This document shows, piece after piece, positions 14,159-16,914 of a stretch of DNA of 16,914 nt. Source of the DNA: Pseudomonadota bacterium (GTDB taxonomy: Bacteria > Pseudomonadota > Alphaproteobacteria > Rhizobiales > Xanthobacteraceae); contig JAEZMI010000099.1 of assembly GCA_023414975.1 (NCBI GenBank), positions 1 to 16,914 on the forward strand. The letters are read 5' to 3'. The number at the start of each line of letters is the position of its first letter. Position 1 is the stretch's first letter. Under the pieces are notes generated by a model that did no database searches, was not told the DNA's origin, and saw only the letters and a list, made by a program, of their open reading frames with translations. The position numbers and the translations under genes are program-made.

Positions 14159-15352
14159 ATGGCCTCCCTCCCCAACGACCCCGCCTCGCCCCGCTATTCC
14201 GTGGAAACCGAGTTGGTGCTGGCGGGACGCGACCCGGCGCGCTTTGACGGCTTCGTGAATACCCCCATCGTCCGCGGCTCCACCGTCCTGTCGCCCACCG
14301 TCGCCGATCTCGAAGGCCATACGGGCCGTTACACCTATGGACGCCGGGGCAACCCGACCGTGGAAGGGCTGGAGACCGCCTTGACCGCCATCGAGGGCGG
14401 CGCGGGCGCGGTGCTCACCCCCTCGGGCCTGTCGGCCGTCAGCGTGGCCCTGCTGTCGGTGCTGGGGGCGGGCGACCATTTGTTGATGACGGACAGCGCC
14501 TATCTCCCGACCCGCCAGTTCTGCAACAGCGTGCTGCGGCGCTACGGGGTGGAGACGACCTATTACGACCCGCTGGTCGGCGCCGGCATTGCCGATCTGC
14601 TCCGCCCCACCACGCGCGCGGTGTTCCTGGAATCGCCGGGCTCCCAATCCTTCGAGATGCAGGACGTGCCGGCCATCGTCGCGGCGCTGCGCGGCACGGA
14701 TGTCGTCACCCTCATCGACAATACCTGGGCGACCCCGCTCTTCTTCCGGCCGCACGATCACGGTGTCGATGTGTCGATCCAGGCCGGCACGAAATATCTG
14801 AGCGGCCATTCGGACCTGAACATCGGCACGATCTCCGCCAACGCCGCCACCTTCGCGCGGGTGAAGCAGACCCATGGCGATCTCGGCATCACCGTGGCGC
14901 CGGAAGATGCCTTTCTGGGCGCGCGGGGCCTGCGCACCCTGGCGGTGCGGCTCGCCCGGCATCAGGAATCGGCGTTCATCGTGGCGCGCTGGCTCGCCGC
15001 GCGGCCCGAGGTGCTGCGCGTGCTGCACCCCGGCCTGCCCGAACATCCCGGCCACGACATCTGGAAGCGGGATTTCGCGGGCGCGTCGGGCCTATTCAGC
15101 ATGATCCTCAAGCCCGTTTCCAAAGCGGCGGCGGACGCGTTCCTGGACAGCCTGGCGCTGTTCGGCCTCGGCTACAGTTGGGGCGGCTATGAGAGCCTGG
15201 CGATCCCCTTCGATTGCCGCGCCTACCGCACGGCGACGCGGTGGGAGCCGGGTGGCCCCGGCATCCGCATCAATGTCGGGCTGGAAGACCCGGCGGACCT
15301 GATCGCCGACCTCGAACAGGGCTTCGCCCGCCTGCGGGCCGTCGGCGGCTGA
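14159..15352 (+). CDS. metC: Cystathionine beta-lyase
   Basis: A 397-residue PLP enzyme of the Cys/Met metabolism (transsulfuration) family, the usual length. It cleaves L-cystathionine to homocysteine, pyruvate and ammonia in methionine synthesis; many members also degrade cysteine to sulfide. Conserved elements seen are the YGRRGNPTVEGLE region (~60-72), the cofactor-stacking Tyr in 'DSAYLPTRQF' (~114), the 'IDNTWATPLFF' PLP-binding Asp segment (~190-200), the Schiff-base K212 in GTKYLSGHSD, and the C-terminal 'LGYSWGGYESL...GPGIRINVGLED' region. The SGHSD and GYSWGGYESL forms point to beta-lyase rather than cystathionine gamma-lyase or gamma-synthase. ATG at 14159 fits the family start, although the ribosome-binding site is poor. 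It diverges from aapJ across 273 nt and converges on the glycosyltransferase gene. Confidence 0.93.
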   Translation: MASLPNDPASPRYSVETELVLAGRDPARFDGFVNTPIVRGSTVLSPTVADLEGHTGRYTYGRRGNPTVEGLETALTAIEGGAGAVLTPSGLSAVSVALLSVLGAGDHLLMTDSAYLPTRQFCNSVLRRYGVETTYYDPLVGAGIADLLRPTTRAVFLESPGSQSFEMQDVPAIVAALRGTDVVTLIDNTWATPLFFRPHDHGVDVSIQAGTKYLSGHSDLNIGTISANAATFARVKQTHGDLGITVAPEDAFLGARGLRTLAVRLARHQESAFIVARWLAARPEVLRVLHPGLPEHPGHDIWKRDFAGASGLFSMILKPVSKAAADAFLDSLALFGLGYSWGGYESLAIPFDCRAYRTATRWEPGGPGIRINVGLEDPADLIADLEQGFARLRAVGG

Positions 15353-15418
15353 CAGCGGGCCGGAGAAGGCGCTGGGCTCGTGGTCAGAGCGCGGCCGGCC
15401 GATCCGATGGATCAATCC

Positions 15419-15433
15419 GGGCGCATCGCGCCC
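15419..15433 (-). terminator. Short GC hairpin at the 3' end of the glycosyltransferase gene
   Basis: GGGCGC and GCGCCC with a 3-nt centre form a perfect 6-bp stem that begins within the TAG stop of the minus-strand gene, in the 80-nt gap converging with metC. There is no T-run on either strand, so it is at most a weak terminator. Confidence 0.25.
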
Positions 15434-16914
15434 TAGCCACCCGTGCGGCGATAGAGCGACAGGCGTACGGCGCGCCCATCCGCATAGGCGATACCGCCAA
15501 TGTCGACGGTGCGCTCAAATCGCAGGCCGAGCGCCTCGGCGCGTCGGACGAAGCGAACCTCCTGCCGCCGCTCGATGAGCACGAGGTGGCAGCCGCTTTC
15601 GCGCAGGAAGTCGGCAGCCGCCGCGCCGTCCATGAAGCGCACGCGTCCCGGCAGCAGGAAGGGCAGGCTCGGCTCGTCATAACCAGCCGCGCCGACCACC
15701 ATCGGCTCCGAGCCCGCCGGGCAGGTCTCCCGCTGGATGGCGGCCGCCACACGCGGCGAGACCCACAGGCTCTGCATCTGTGGCACCAGCAATTGCATGA
15801 CGCCGAAGCCGGAAATCAGCATGCCCAGAACGGCGAGAAGCGCGGATTTCTCAACGCCGTACTCGTGAATGGCCGCGGCGGCCGTCACCAGGGCGAAGAA
15901 GCCGAGCAGCAGCAGAGGCCAGGCCAGCAGGCTGGTCGTCCGGTCGAACATGGCGAGCCCGAGCAGGGCCGCAATCGCGATCACCGCGCCGATGACGGGC
16001 CACAGCCAGAGCACGCGGGCGAGCCGCGCATTGGTCAGCGCCATGGCGCCCCGTTCCACGGCCATGCCGATGGCGATGGCAATCGCCGGAAACAGCGGGA
16101 GAAGATGCGCGGGAAACTTGGTAGGCACCAGTTCCAGCACCACCCAGGCCGGCACGATCCAGGCAAGCAACAGCCGGACGGAGCGGAGCCGGCGCGCACG
16201 CCAGATGAGCGGCGCCGCGAGCACGGCCAGGGGCGCCGCGGGCCAGAACATGCCCCAGAAGGCAACGAACAAGGTGCCGGGCAACGGCCCTGCCCCCTGG
16301 AAGGCGGGCGCCACGCGGCCCATCAAGGCCCGCGCGGCCGACGCGGCATGGCTCTCATCCATGCCGAAATGGCGCAGCAGGAACCACGCAAGCCCCACCG
16401 CGCCGCACAGAGCCAGCCCCACCAGAGGGAAGCTGACGCGCAGCGCGCGCGCCGAGCGGTCCACCGCCATCAGGGCGGCGAGGGTCAGCAGCGGATAGAG
16501 AAGGCAGATGAGCCCCCGCGTAAACAGCGCCGCCGCCAGCGTGCCCCAGAACACGAGCACGCGCGGCCGCTCGGCGGGCGCGGGCAGCGGCGCGGCGATG
16601 TCCGGCGCGCCCGTCGGCAGATAGAGCCGGGCCAGCGCGCCGAGCATCGTCGCGCCCGCCGCCAGCATGAAGGCATCCGGGAGGGCGAGACGCGAGGCGA
16701 CGCCAACGGCCGCCGAAGACCCCACAAGAATGGCCGCCAGCAGCGCGGCGCGCCGTCCCGTGAAGGCAAGGGCCGCCCAGAAGGTGAGCAGAACCGCCGC
16801 GATGGCGGCGACAAGCGAGGGCAGCCGGTAGAGCCAGATGGTGCGGTCGGCGGCCTCGACGCCGGCGATGCCGCCCGCGCCGACCACGGCGGACTGCACC
16901 CAATACCAGCCGAG
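15433..16914 (-). CDS. Membrane glycosyltransferase, GT39/ArnT-like (N-terminus beyond the window)
   Basis: The frame is open through the right edge; in-frame codons upstream of a GTG at 16899 read L-G-W-Y-W-V, like the 'PPLxYWxQ' stretch of the family, so the gene continues outside the window. About 490 residues are visible. They fit the ArnT/PMT-2 type of GT-C enzymes: 'RLPSLVAAIAAVLLTFWAALAFTGRRAALLAAILVGSS' and 'ASRLALPDAFMLAAGATMLGALARLYL' are typical of the first helices and lumenal loop. About ten hydrophobic segments follow, with the motif region 'WIVPAWVVLELVPTKFPAHLLPLFPAIAIAIG', and a small soluble C-terminal domain (~380-488). Such enzymes use polyprenyl-phosphate sugars to modify lipid A, proteins or other lipids on the periplasmic side. 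The acceptor cannot be told. The catalytic Asp/Glu of the first loop lie outside the window. Confidence 0.85.
   Translation of the reverse strand, partial: LGWYWVQSAVVGAGGIAGVEAADRTIWLYRLPSLVAAIAAVLLTFWAALAFTGRRAALLAAILVGSSAAVGVASRLALPDAFMLAAGATMLGALARLYLPTGAPDIAAPLPAPAERPRVLVFWGTLAAALFTRGLICLLYPLLTLAALMAVDRSARALRVSFPLVGLALCGAVGLAWFLLRHFGMDESHAASAARALMGRVAPAFQGAGPLPGTLFVAFWGMFWPAAPLAVLAAPLIWRARRLRSVRLLLAWIVPAWVVLELVPTKFPAHLLPLFPAIAIAIGMAVERGAMALTNARLARVLWLWPVIGAVIAIAALLGLAMFDRTTSLLAWPLLLLGFFALVTAAAAIHEYGVEKSALLAVLGMLISGFGVMQLLVPQMQSLWVSPRVAAAIQRETCPAGSEPMVVGAAGYDEPSLPFLLPGRVRFMDGAAAADFLRESGCHLVLIERRQEVRFVRRAEALGLRFERTVDIGGIAYADGRAVRLSLYRRTGG

Noticed and set aside
14123..15055. 310-codon minus-strand frame over metC
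   Set aside because: Antisense to metC, with no domain and no ribosome-binding site.
1..16914. tRNA/rRNA genes, CRISPR arrays, insertion sequences, phage or plasmid genes
   Set aside because: None were seen; gaps are short and codon use is even across the window.

Overview
The window is very GC-rich with strong third-position GC bias, densely packed with genes, and carries no mobile element, phage or CRISPR signature. Gene content (a TamB translocation protein, an aapJQMP general amino-acid transporter, cystathionine beta-lyase divergent from aapJ) and the style of the promoters point to an alphaproteobacterium of the order Hyphomicrobiales (Rhizobiales). A Xanthobacteraceae-like genus (Ancylobacter, Starkeya or Xanthobacter type) is my best guess, from memory of similar proteins. 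It reads as ordinary chromosomal backbone.

Layout. 1-3005 (+): the C-terminal ~1000 residues of TamB, cut by the left edge. 3010-3804 (-): a short-chain dehydrogenase/reductase, convergent with tamB and divergent from a class I photolyase gene (3968-5410, +). The 163-nt gap between the last two holds a good sigma70-type promoter for the reductase with a palindrome over its predicted start point, and a weak candidate photolyase promoter. 5532-8211 (+): a sulfur/quality-control group of a CysK-type cysteine synthase, a translationally coupled AlaX alanyl-tRNA editing protein, and a SseA-type 3-mercaptopyruvate sulfurtransferase. 8238-8987 (-): a short type I methionine aminopeptidase, perhaps a secondary paralogue.

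9275-13885 (-): the aapJ-aapQ-aapM-aapP operon for a periplasmic-binding-protein-dependent amino-acid importer, with a clear intrinsic terminator after aapP, a strong hairpin between aapJ and aapQ, and two interlocking inverted repeats in the aapJ leader. 14159-15352 (+): metC, divergent from the operon. 15433 to the right edge (-): a membrane glycosyltransferase of the ArnT/PMT type, truncated by the window.

Functionally, the middle two thirds suggest a neighbourhood for amino-acid uptake and sulfur amino-acid metabolism: Aap imports amino acids, CysK makes cysteine from O-acetylserine and sulfide, MetC cleaves cystathionine to homocysteine, SseA handles 3-mercaptopyruvate sulfur, and AlaX clears Ser/Gly mischarged onto tRNA-Ala. 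I found no convincing new system. The best leads are the interlocking repeats in the aapJ leader, the ~80-residue extra membrane segment in AapM, and the operator-like palindrome of the reductase gene.
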